64,000 nucleotides of DNA from Papio anubis (taxonomy: Eukaryota; Chordata; Mammalia; Primates; Cercopithecidae): positions 127,463,595-127,527,594 of the forward strand of contig NC_044996.1 in the NCBI RefSeq assembly GCF_008728515.1, given 5' to 3'. Made by a program: the position numbers and the translations under genes. A model generated the notes under the pieces. The model was not told the origin of the DNA and made no database searches. It was given only the letters and a program-made list of their open reading frames with translations. Shown piece by piece: positions 46,650 through 56,509 of the stretch; within the stretch, counting starts at the first letter, position 1; every line of letters starts with the position of its first letter.

Positions 46650-48742
46650 ACCCTACATATCAGTCAGGGATAGCCCAAAGCCTGCTGCTTCTCTTTGGTG
46701 TTTTCCTGGACTCCATCAGCCCTTGGTGCTCTGAGATTTTATGGTTTCTAACTTCCCAACTTTGCGGTTAATTGAATAATTGTCTTACTTGCTCATATTT
46801 TTTTCAAGCCACAATTAGTCTTAGCTGCTCAAATGGGTTTTTAGTGTATTGTAAGAAGAGCGGATGTTTTATGAATATACTTGTTCTGGGTGTCTTATAA
46901 GCACCTAATCTTGGCTAAACATATAGGAAATGCTTTTCTAGGGAAGATGTGGAAAGGAAAAGTTCAGAATGCCCAGATGACCAGGGGAGCAGCTTAAGCA
47001 AAAAACAAACAAAACAAAACCCAAAAACCCAACCAACCAACAAGCAAACAGACAGCAATCAGGGATCACTAGTAAAGAAAGTCAGTAATTTTTTTAGCTG
47101 GTGTGAGGGTGATGACAAAGATAGTAGTAAAAGGCAAAAAGATATGGGGAAGAGGTAGGGGCAAAATGGAAGGGAACTTTGAAACCGACAGAGGAGTAAA
47201 TTCTAGAACATCTGGGTAAAAGGGAGCCTCTGAAGATTTCATTCATTTATTCAGGGATGCTTTCTTTGATGCCACAGTCAGGGAAAACCTCTCAGGGGAT
47301 CTGGCATTTGAGTAGTGAGGTTTTTGTAGAAGAATGTGACTTTATCAGCGTGTGTAGTGACTTCATGACACCTCACCTATTCCCCTTTTCCCTGCAGAGC
47401 CATAAGTTTGGGAAAAATTGAGATTCTGTTAGAATCTCTTTTCTCTCCCTTGGAAGAGCAGCTGGTAAAAAGCCTGGGAGGAGAAAGGTGAAAAAAGAAC
47501 AAACAAGTTTCTTTTCCCCATCACGCCCCTGGGGCCTAGCATGTGGTTCGAAGACTCTCTAAGAGTAAAGACTGTTACCATATCTGTGGTGGAACAAGCA
47601 TCCTACCCAGAGTTGGCTGGAAATCCTGGCACTCTCCCAGAGATGTATTGTAGATTATTCTAGAAGTCGCTACACAACATTTGTCTGGGACGCTTAAGCA
47701 AAGCAGCTCCTACTTTAGGTCATAACATTCTTCACACGCTTTCTGGGTTGTTGTTTAAAGAAAGGCATCCAAATAGGATTTTCTGTTTTCAAATGAATGC
47801 CCACTGAACTCCGCTATTACAAACTGGTGTTGGCCTAAAAGTGTGGCAATTTGGTTGAGAAACGGTTATCAGTTTGTAACTTCCATGAGTAGATGATAAA
47901 TTTCCAGTTGTAAAAATGCTGGAAACATTAGAGAAATGTTTTCAAACTCTGCTTCTCAATCAAGTCACTGATTTAAATGAAAAAAAAAAAAAATCCCCCT
48001 GTACGCCAAAAAAGCATACTTCAGATGTCCCTGTCAACTGTGAGACAGTTGCTTTCCCATGAAGACCCGCCATATGGACAGTATGAGACATCACAAATTA
48101 AAATAAATTGTTATTCAGAGAGAGGCTTTCATTTGAGCCAAGACTCCCAACTTTACAACTTGCAGCCTTTGCCACACAATTAGGAGGTCCAGTTGGGTTG
48201 TTTAAAATGTTTGTAATATTTAACTCCCCAAGTGCAGCAAGCTTTGTTTTAATCTTTCTTCTACACCATAGTAGCCCTGTAGCCAGAGTAAGAGAAAACA
48301 GGAAGCCTGGGCCCCCTCTTCCTGCCTCCTGGTTCCCCTTCCTCCACTCTGGCTTCTGGGCCTCAGATGCTAGGCTGGGCTGCTAAGCCCTGGAGGATTA
48401 AGCCCTCACTTTAAAATGCTGTGCTGGCTTAGGCTAAGGCCTAGTGGGGGACAGAGAGAGAGATCGCCTGGGTGGAACCCTTGGTTCAGATTTTGTAGTC
48501 ACTGTGACCTGCATGGAAGTTGTTTCAGCCACTGTGGATTTTGACCAGGAAGACAGACTGGCCTTGGTTTGACAGCATTTGGCATCAGGAAGGAGGACAT
48601 TATATTCTCCTCTCTCTTGCTGCTCAATGCTAGTAGGCCAAGCTTGCTCTTTGGGGGTTTTCTGCTTGAGTTCTGCACCTCTGATGGTTTGCAGTCATTA
48701 GAGATGGAGACAGGAGGCATGTAAGCTGAGGAAAGGGTTAAA
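46650..48742. other. Long repeat-poor stretch with an A/C-rich tract
   Basis: About 2.1 kb without a recognisable transposon. An A-rich AAAC/CCAA tract lies at 47001-47050 and an A13 at 47979-47991. Open frames stay below about 92 codons and show no domains. Confidence 0.45.
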
Positions 48743-48870
48743 GCCAATTCTATTAGTCTCCTAGGCCTGCTGTAATAAAGCACCACAAACTGGGTGGCTT
48801 CAAACAACAGAAATGTATTCTCTCCCAGTTCTGGAGGCCAGAAGTCCGAAACCAAGGTTTCCCATCAAGG

Positions 48871-49075
48871 TGTGTGCCCTTCCTGCTACAGCCATACTAT
48901 GTGACCTGGAGTTCCCTAAAACACGAGGCTGTTTCATACCCCTATGACTTTGTACATGCCATTCTATCTGACTGTTATTTCTGCTTGACAAATCTTGACT
49001 AATTATTTCATGAAATGTTACCTCCTCTGGGAATCCACTCCTGATCATCCCAGGCATAGGACCTCCCATTCAAGG
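48871..49075 (+). mobile_element. L2-like segment inside the MLT1
   Basis: About 200 bases match the L2 3' region: 'ctggagttccctaaaacacg', 'gactttgtacatgccattct', 'aatgttacctcctctgggaa' and 'ctgatcatcccaggcatagg'. It lacks the L2 3' terminus. It is flanked by CCCATCAAGG (48861-48870) and CCCATTCAAGG (49065-49075), and removing it restores a continuous MLT1. Confidence 0.7.
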
Positions 49076-49244
49076 GCTGTGCTCCCTCAAAAGCCCTAGG
49101 GATGATACTGTCTTGTCTCTTTCAGCTTCTGGTAGCCCCAGGCATTCCTTGGCTTGTGGCAACATAACTCTAACTTCTGCCTCTGTCTTTAGTTGCCTGT
49201 CTTTCCTTTCTCTGTGACCAAATTTTCCTCTTCATATAAGGACA

Positions 49245-49642
49245 CCAGTTGTATTAGTCCATTCTCACACTGCTATAAAGAACTACCTGAGACTGGGTAA
49301 TATATGAAGAAAAGAGGTTTAATTGACTCATAGTTCTGCAGGCTGTACAGGAAGCATGGCTAGGAGGCCTCAGAAAACTAATAATTATGGTGGAAAGCAA
49401 AGGGGAAGCTGGTACAATCTTCACATGGTGGAGCAGGAGAGAGAAAGAGAGTGAAAGAGGAAGTGCCAAACACTTTCAAACGGCCAGGGCCTCTTGAGAA
49501 CTCACTCCCTATCACGAGAACAGCAAGGGGAAATCTGTTCCCATGATCCAATCACCTCCCACCAGGTCCCTCCCCCAACATTGGGAATTACAATTTGACA
49601 TGAGATTTGGGTGGGGACACAGAGCCAAAGCATATCACCAGT
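49245..49642 (-). mobile_element. MST solo LTR with perfect TSD, nested in MLT1
   Basis: LTR body 49250-49637: 'gtattagtccattctcacac', 'gaactacctgagactgggta', 'gcaggctgtacaggaagcat', a GA-rich stretch at 49436-49462, 'ccctatcacgagaacagcaa', 'tgagatttgggtggggacac', ending 'catatca'. CCAGT flanks it exactly at 49245-49249 and 49638-49642. The MLT1 text resumes immediately after. Confidence 0.96.
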
Positions 49643-49702
49643 CATCTTGGATGAAAGTTCTTCCTACTTCTGGAGGAACACAATTCAACCCACAACACCA
49701 CT

Positions 49703-51010
49703 AAGGGAAGGGAGATTTTTTTCCAGTGAAGATGCTCCATTCTTAACACATGCTCAGGGCCTTGGTGCATATGGTGCCTGGGACAGAGACTTATTTTCCA
49801 ATCCAAGAGAGGACCTTACCAAGTCTTTCCTGTGAGATGTGAAGAAACAGCTGACTAGCACAGGTCCAGATTGCAATTCCCAAGATCAACCTTTGCTGAA
49901 ATTTTTGCTGCAGTCACAAATTCAAAGGTGCTTGGGACAATAGTCTTTTGCTTTTGGAATCTTAACTCTTAAATCCTCCAGCTCCTAGAGGTTTAACCAG
50001 ACCTGTAATGTTATTTTAACTGTGTCACTTGTGATTGAATGCAGTTTATGTATGGCCTTGATGTCTGATCAGCAGCAGGATTAAGAGGACTTTGGGGCTT
50101 CCCTAATTTATATCTGGCTCAAAAGGCAGAAGAATTCTAGTTGTCTTTCTGCCATTTTTCTAGTGGTCATCCTCTCTTGTCTTTCCTTTCCTGGCTGGCT
50201 GGAGCAACCACATAAATATTCTGAGCTGCTCTCCTGTCTGTGGAGCTCACCCCACTATGAGCAAAGGGGCATGTGGCCATTAGAGGGTGGGGAGTTCCCC
50301 AACGTTATAAACGTCCATAAAGAAGGATTCTTGGTCAAAATCTTCTCTTTATTTCAGCAGCCCTGGCAATCTTTCTCTGCTACTTTTTTTGATGTTGCAC
50401 CCAATTTTTTACCTTGGGGCATGGGAGAGAGGGAGGGGCTGGGAATTGTGGCCTGGGATTTGGAGATAAAAATGGGTTGTTGTTCCACCTCTGGAAGATT
50501 TCCTTCCTCCAGTGGTCTCTTTCCTATTTTTTCACAACAAAGAAAAGAGAGGAAAATACCCCCAGGCTAAACAAACCCTTGTTCTATTGCAGTGCCTGTG
50601 GGAGGCAGCAATATTTTTCCTGTCAGTGTTTTGTTGTCTGCCTTTCAGAAATTCTATATAGTTTAGTTCACCATCTACCAGCATTTTTTTTCTTAGAACA
50701 GCTAACCCAGAACCAAAAGTACATGTGGATGGCTGCTCCTTATCTAAGAAGGTCAAGGTCTTTATTAGTCCCACAGTCTAGCTGAGAAAGAGACAGGAGC
50801 TTAAAGTCCAACAGTCTGGAATTTTATTGTGAGGTAGAGGTGGCTTCTGCATAGGCTCTGTCTCATTTGGCCATTTTCACAAGGAGCATCTGAAAGTTTT
50901 GCACAGACCTTGGGCACAGGGGCCACTGTAGCAAGTACACTGTTCTTGTTCATGTGGGGTTTAACTTGCAGCTGTGGTCTGAGACGGTACATCAAGTCTT
51001 TGGGGAGGCA
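49703..51010. other. Unassigned DNA
   Basis: No recognised repeat. A 135-codon (50163-50570) and a 123-codon (50414-50785) open frame overlap in different frames and have no domains, so both look like chance. Confidence 0.42.
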
Positions 51011-51012
51011 CA

Positions 51013-51374
51013 TGTATTAGTCCATTTCTATACTGCTATGAAGAAATAGCCAATACTGGGTAATTTATAAAGAAAAAGAGGTTTAATAGACTTACAGTTC
51101 CACGTGACTGGAGGGCCTCACAATCATGGCAGAAGGTGAAGGAGGAGCAAAGGTACATCTTACATGGTGTTAGGCAAGAGAGTGTCTGCAGGGGAACTGC
51201 CCTTTATAAAATCATTAGATCTGATGAGACTTATTCACTCTCACGGGAACAGCGTGGAAAAACCCACCCCATTGATTCAATTACCTTCCACTAGGTCCCT
51301 CCCAGGACGTATGGGGATTATGGGAGCTACAATTTAAGATGAGATTTGGGTGGGGACACAGTCAAACCATATCA
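51013..51374 (-). mobile_element. THE1 solo LTR
   Basis: Antisense 362-bp LTR: 'tgtattagtccatttctata', 'atactgggtaatttataaag', 'gaggtttaatagacttacag', 'ggagggcctcacaatcatgg', 'acatcttacatggtgttagg', 'cattgattcaattaccttcc', 'gatttgggtggggacacagt', ending 'accatatca'. A convincing TSD is not visible. It is 1.4 kb from the MST LTR, but no MaLR interior lies between, so they are separate insertions. Confidence 0.94.
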
Positions 51375-51494
51375 GGGCAGAAGATTATTTCCACTGTGAA
51401 CACTTCAGGATTTAGAAATTCAAGCAGTTGTTGAAAAGGAGAATGAGAGACACTGTGCAGACTCTGATATTTATTGATTTGTTTCACAGGCTCT

Positions 51495-51712
51495 TATATG
51501 ACACATGTGGCACCACTCTCTTATGCACTTTATATGTATTAATTCAGTTACTCTTCATAACAATCCTATAGGCAGTTACTATGAATAGCCCCATTTATAA
51601 ATGACAGTACCAAGGAGCAGAGAGGTTAGGCCACTTGCTCAAAGTCACACAGCTTCATAGTTGGCAGAGTTGGAACTTGAATCCAGATATCTGGCTCCAT
51701 AAAGCCTGCATT
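51495..51712 (-). repeat. MIR SINE
   Basis: Reverse MIR: 'tatgtattaattcagttact', 'taacaatcctataggcagtt', 'ccatttataaatgacagtac', 'gagcagagaggttaggccac', 'ttgctcaaagtcacacagct' (51634) and 'aacttgaatccagatatctg'. Confidence 0.9.
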
Positions 51713-51740
51713 TCAACACTAAAGTCAAGGGAAAATGGTA

Positions 51741-51947
51741 AGATTTCGAGATCAGATGTCTTGAGCATTCCCAGAACAGGCAGATCAAGACTATTTATTC
51801 TATGGTTTCAAGATCTGTCCAGACTGTTAACCACAATGGCATTAAAATGTTCTGGACAGACTTGGAACCCCTGTAGTATTCTTGATTGGTAACATGAAAT
51901 TATTCTGCCTGTTCAGGAAATGCTCAAGACATCTGATTTTGAAATCT
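51741..51947. repeat. Long imperfect palindrome (foldback element)
   Basis: Outer arms 51741-51784 and 51904-51947 are complementary at 40 of 44 positions. The inner arms also pair: the segment around 51785-51823 pairs with about 51851-51887, including a TCTGTCCAG/CTGGACAGA match. A 16-base bulge lies on the right side and a loop of about 27 bases at 51824-51850. The shape suggests an old palindromic MITE, but I do not recognise the family and see no TSD. Confidence 0.85.
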
Positions 51948-51959
51948 CATCAACTCCTC

Positions 51960-52278
51960 TTTAGTGGCTTTTAGTTTTTGTTTTTTGAGACGATGTCTTG
52001 CACTGTTGCCCAGGCTGGAATGCAGTGGCGCTATCTCAGCTCACTGCAAGCTCTGCCTCCCGGGTTCATGCCATTCTCCTGCCTCAGCCTCCCGAGTAGC
52101 TGGGACTACAGGCACCTGCCACCACCCCCAGCTATTTTTTGTATTTTTAGTAGAGACGGGGTTTCACCATGTTAGCCAGGATGGTCTCGAGCTCCTGACC
52201 TTGTGATCCGCCCGCCTCCACCTCCCAAAGTGCTGGGATTACAGGCGTGAGCCACCACGCCCGGCCTTTAGTGGCTTT
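51960..52278 (-). mobile_element. AluY-like SINE with 12-bp TSD
   Basis: Alu body 51972-52266 in reverse: 'gagacgatgtcttgcactgt', 'actgcaagctctgcctcccg' and 'ggttcatgccattctcctgc' (Y-type forms), 'gttagccaggatggtctcga', ending 'gagccaccacgcccggcc'. TTTAGTGGCTTT occurs at 51960-51971 and 52267-52278. This is among the youngest insertions in the window. Confidence 0.97.
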
Positions 52279-52279
52279 A

Positions 52280-53982
52280 AAATGAAAATATTTAGGGAGA
52301 AAACTTTCATCTCTCCCAACAACCTGAGTAGGCGCTGACATGTAAATAAACGGTCTTGTAAGAAGTGGTATGGGTGCTTGGACCTGTGAGAGAAAGATAA
52401 GGAAGTTTTAATTTTGATCATCAGTACCCACAATGAAGGACATGAGACCTAGTGATTGCAATTTAGTAGGGCATGGAATGATATTTCTGACAAAAGATGT
52501 GGCAAATGAAGAGTTAATTCAGGTTTTTCTCGGTCATATCTCTTCTTTCACACTCCTTCTAAATACTGAAAAGTCAAGAAAAAGGTAGCAGTTTTCCCTT
52601 GCAAGTCACCATCATTTGCATTAATCTCCCCTCCTCCCACTGTGCCAAACAGGGGAACAGCAATATCACACCACAAAGTAGCTTCCAGAAGATGTGCAGT
52701 ATGGGACTGTGAGAATGCCAGTTTCAGGGGCTATTTTGCTGTGTTGCGTTCTGTGACAGCATGATCCATTGGCTGCTCTTAGGAAGACACTATAGTAAAA
52801 AGAATTAGCCCCTGCTGGTGCTTAAAAGGTGCTGGAAGGGGAGTGTTAATTTATTGCTAATATACACTGTGTTAAAAATAGAAAGAAAAATGTCTTTTGT
52901 TCCCACTTTGCCTTTTGGTGTTCAAAAAGGGAAGGGGAGAACTAGTGGCCATAATTAGAGGTCACATTTTGGTCACAACTTCAACCTCGTTGGCTGAGAG
53001 GTAGGGGAAAGACATCCTTTGTTTGCCTGTGGGGAAGGGAGCTCCCAGTAGGAGCTGTTCCCTGCAGAGGCCAGGATGCTCTTGCCACACTATTGTTGGG
53101 GTCATTTATTTCCCCGCATCAGACCTCCTGAACTTGCATTTTCTGCCTGTCCACCTGAAGCAGCACTAATGGGTCCCAGAAACCTTCTGGAGTGTATTGG
53201 GTCTGCTGGTGACAGGCAGAGAGGAAACAGGCTCAGGATCCTTGAGACCTCACGGGGGTCTGGAAATAGAGGCTGCGAAAGAAAAATAGCCCTTCGGAAA
53301 GGTGCCTAATAAACAGTCTTTGGATTGAAGGCTTGCGGACTCAGAGTGGCCAGATGGGAACAACATTTAAGGGAGATGCAAGGAGGCTTCTTCGACCTTC
53401 AGAGAGTTGATTTCCTCCTGCACTTGGATATTTTGAAAAGCTGCTACTGGGTGCTATAACCCTGAGAAATGAGCAGACCCAAATGGGGGAATCAGCTGCC
53501 TGGGTCTCCCCTACTTTCTGCTGTTCGGTCTCAGGGGACTGTACCTGATAGTGCCAACTCCTCACTGCCCCTCATTTCGCGGAAGCCAGCAGACCCCCCT
53601 GGGAAATTAGGCTTGGCTGCAGTTGGAATAAGCTTCAGTGATTAATTAATTTAATTAACATATCTGCAGTTTCAACTGCCTTTAAGATCATCTACCTTTA
53701 TAAAAACTCACATGGATGAAGGCAAATATTGATGTGGAAATAGCCTAAAATTGCCTCCCTACCCAACTTGGAGGAGGGGCAATGATAGTCTGGCTCTAAC
53801 TACCTATACTGCTCTTCGGGGGATTTCTACAATATGTGATTCTTTTTCCTAGAGCAAGATTTAAGGCCATTTTTCTTCCTCTGGTTCCCTCACTGTTGTC
53901 TTCCTTCCTCTCTCCCCAAGCCCCTTCTGATTTATCTCAATTCTTTGAAAGTGGACTAGCTCAATCTGTACCTGAAAAAACC
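52280..53982. other. Unique repeat-poor DNA
   Basis: No transposon recognised. It includes two overlapping TTAATTAA-type homeodomain core motifs at 53641-53660. Open frames up to about 77 codons have no domains. Confidence 0.45.
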
Positions 53983-53983
53983 A

Positions 53984-53992
53984 CAAAAAACG

Positions 53993-54023
<31 letters not shown>

Positions 54024-54026
54024 AAC
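53984..54026. repeat. (AAAAC)n tract
   Basis: Five to six AAAAC units in an A-rich stretch. It resembles a retroposon tail, but no Alu or L1 precedes it. Confidence 0.85.
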
Positions 54027-54029
54027 AGG

Positions 54030-54854
54030 CGGATGGATCAGGTAAGCAAGGTGCTGAGCGGAAGAAGCTATCTTCCTCATGGGGCCAGGAAGGTCTGAGA
54101 AGGCACAATTAATTCCTCAGTGCTAAGTGTCCTTTCCTCTGGCCTGTCTGCCTGAGAGTGACCCACTTTCGACTTAGTCATGTAGTGTGTTGTCCGTGGC
54201 TCAGGCAGAAAGGTCACCGACTCAGCTTTATGTGCCATGAAGAGAAATTAGTCAGGACCTCCCCGAGAGGGTGCGGGCTAAGCTGTTCATCATTTGGGGC
54301 GGACTCCAAGGCTCCTCCCTGAGCCCAGCATTTGATAAAATGAAGGTGTTACTATTAGCTGGGGACTGGGGAAAAGGCTGTGTGTTGCATCCTTTCAGAA
54401 AGAGAAGGGGTAGGGGTGGGAGGACGCTTTAGGGAGGAAAACTAGATAATAAGTAAAAATAAATATGGAACACAAACCACAATTAGACCTGTTATTTTGA
54501 AATTTATGTCATACAGTTTGGAACCACGGGTAAAACCTTCCTCCTCCAGCAGTAAAAGTGAAATTGTCAATCAGTGCTAAGGGAAAATTTTTTTTTTGCA
54601 GCGTTACATTTAACAAGAAGTCTGAATAATCTTTGAATCTTAAATGGCAACCAGGCTAACAACTGTACATGCCTTTTCTCTCTTTTTTCTTGTTTCCCTT
54701 CCTTTCCACAGAAATAAAGTGGCCTGGATCTCCTGATAATTCTGGTGTGACTTTAGTCAAAAGTCCAGTAGAAATGGCAAAGCCATCCTGGCAACAGAAA
54801 AGTCCTAGAGCTGTTAGCCAGGCTATTCAAGTTTGTATCTAAACTTAAGTGAAG

Positions 54855-54855
<1 letters not shown>
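54030..54855. other. Unique repeat-poor DNA
   Basis: No repeat or gene recognised. Confidence 0.42.
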
Positions 54856-54893
<38 letters not shown>

Positions 54894-54912
54894 CTCTCTC
54901 TCTCTCTCTCTC
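54856..54912. repeat. Compound (CA)n(CT)n microsatellite
   Basis: About 17.5 pure CA units (54856-54890) are followed directly by ten CT units (54893-54912). The array is probably length-polymorphic and has both Z-DNA and H-DNA potential. Confidence 0.97.
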
Positions 54913-54914
54913 GT

Positions 54915-55488
54915 GCACACAAACCTTGTTTAATCAGAACCTGATACCAGACTCAATATAATCCTCATAGGTGAATCTATTAAATTGTGTTTAATATCAG
55001 TGTCACTCACTCCCACCCCCACCCTGGAAAGAGCAATCTGTATCTAGAAATTGGTTTGTTTGTGCAGATTTAATATATAACTACTCTTTCTGTGCCTCTT
55101 AGGCTCATAATTGTGGACACACACTGCACTGAGAGAGGCGTTCTTAGAGATTTCTCCAAGGAGAGGAAGAAGCAAAAAGTAGATGGTGAAATAGCTTCCC
55201 AATGATAAATCGGGCTAGTAGAAAAGTTGTCACTTTATTTTCCCATTTCTTTCCCTATGTGTGACTAATTCTAATCACTCTGAAGCTTAAAGCAATGAAA
55301 GGAATGTTTGAAGCCCCTTAGTCCTGGCTACCCTTAGCAACCACACTAAAAGGGCTCCAGTTTAGAACACTTAACAATTATGAGCGGGGCCAGCCCATGA
55401 AATTAGCTGGTGGGATGTTTTTGCCACCAAAGTATTACTGTGGGGGAAAATTAGATGCTGAGCCAGGACACCTGGTCCTTTATGGTTC
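54915..55488. other. Unique DNA
   Basis: No repeat or gene recognised. Confidence 0.42.
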
Positions 55489-55489
55489 T

Positions 55490-55620
55490 GTTTCTCTCTA
55501 GGATGCTGAGTAGGTCATATTAACTGCACTAGAACTTGGCTTCCTCATCTATAAATGTAGCAGGATTCTATTTGAAAAGCTACTAAGTCCTTTCAATTGG
55601 AAAATGCTAGAATTTGGGAG
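55490..55620 (+). repeat. Possible MIR-related fragment
   Basis: 'cttggcttcctcatctataa' followed by 'ctaagtcctttcaattggaa' and 'aatgctag' resembles the tail of a MIR-type SINE. The match is weak. Confidence 0.4.
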
Positions 55621-56124
55621 TAGAATATGTTTTCTTTGACCTCATTTTCTTCTGGGGACATGTACCTAAAGCCAAATGTGACAATTCAGTTGAAATATTA
55701 GATTGCCTCTCTCTTGGCCATAACTATAAAGTCAGGGAGATGAGCTAGTAGGGAGTTTTAGCCTTTTGGGGATCATGAGTGCCCCACGAGTCTGATGAAA
55801 AGTCTGGGTAGCAAAACACACATATATGCCTGTTGATGTACAGCATCACTCTTGTATGCTATAGGAGGGGTGGCGGGTTTCCAGGGGCACGTGGTCAGAT
55901 CCCAGTTAAGAACTGCCATGCTGGAGATTTCAAAGCTGCATCCAAGTTCGAGAGGTCTGTAGCTCCATTATGCAACTCTAGGCTGTAAAATAGTTTTAGC
56001 GTTTCCTAGCTCATTAGGCTCTTTTAGCTTCCAAGATGGTCTCAGACCCTCAAATACTTATTAACTCTCCCAGATCCTTCCTGCTGTACCTCCCCACCCT
56101 GAGTTGTGCCCTGGTTAACATTAC

Positions 56125-56372
56125 TGATATCTAACAAATATTTATCAGCACTTACTATGTACCAGATGCATAAATTTTAAAAAGTAACATATTTAATCCT
56201 TACAAAAATCCTATGAAATAGGTAGTATTGTCATTCCCACATTACAAGTGATAATACTGAGACATAGAGAGATTCAATTATTTGCCAAGGTCATTGAGTT
56301 AGTGGGTAGTGGAGCTGAGTTTGGAACCCAGCAATCTGGCTCTAGAGTCTGTGCTCTTAACCACTATTCTCG
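56125..56372 (-). repeat. MIR SINE, nearly full length
   Basis: Reverse MIR: 'tatcagcacttactatgtac' (56142), 'ttaatccttacaaaaatcct', 'gatacataggtagtattgtc'-like core, 'gagacatagagagattcaat', 'atttgccaaggtcattgag', 'gtttggaacccagcaatctg' and 'ctgtgctcttaaccactatt'. Confidence 0.92.
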
Positions 56373-56424
56373 TTTCCAAAATACTTGGGTAATGGCAATT
56401 TACAAAGAAAAAAACATTCCATGA

Positions 56425-56505
56425 AAATTCTTCAAGTTGCATACTTATAATTTGTGCATATTTCTGTATGTATATTTCAATAAAAATTTTACCTTAAAAA
56501 TCTAC
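56425..56505 (+). mobile_element. L1ME 3' terminal fragment
   Basis: 'aaaattcttcaagttgcata', 'ttataatttgtgcatatttc' and 'tgtatatttcaataaaaatt' match the last 80 bases of an L1ME-type element, including AATAAA. It is the same tail as at 9.9-10.24 kb. Confidence 0.75.
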
Positions 56506-56509
56506 TGTA

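Larger units (their letters stand above)
48744..49702 (-). mobile_element. MLT1 LTR split by two insertions
   Basis: An antisense MaLR LTR in three blocks: 48749-48870, 49076-49249 and 49643-49697. Seen are 'tattagtctcctaggcctgc', 'aaactgggtggcttcaaaca', 'ccaggcattccttggcttgt' (49138), 'cttcatataaggacaccagt' (49231) and 'acacaattcaacccacaaca'. Flanks CCAAT (48744-48748) and CCACT (49698-49702) are a 5-bp TSD with one change. An L2-like segment and an MST LTR interrupt it. Confidence 0.88.

Noticed and set aside
50163..50785. Overlapping 135- and 123-codon frames (+)
   Set aside because: Two different frames are open over the same bases, as expected from stop-poor composition rather than coding constraint.
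50800..51010. Antisense processed pseudogene (TTTATT near 50822)
   Set aside because: No poly-T precedes it, no TSD is seen and I recognise no coding similarity.
49245..51374. MST and THE1 LTRs as the two ends of one MaLR provirus
   Set aside because: They are different subfamilies, the MST has its own perfect TSD, and the 1.4 kb between them shows no MaLR interior.
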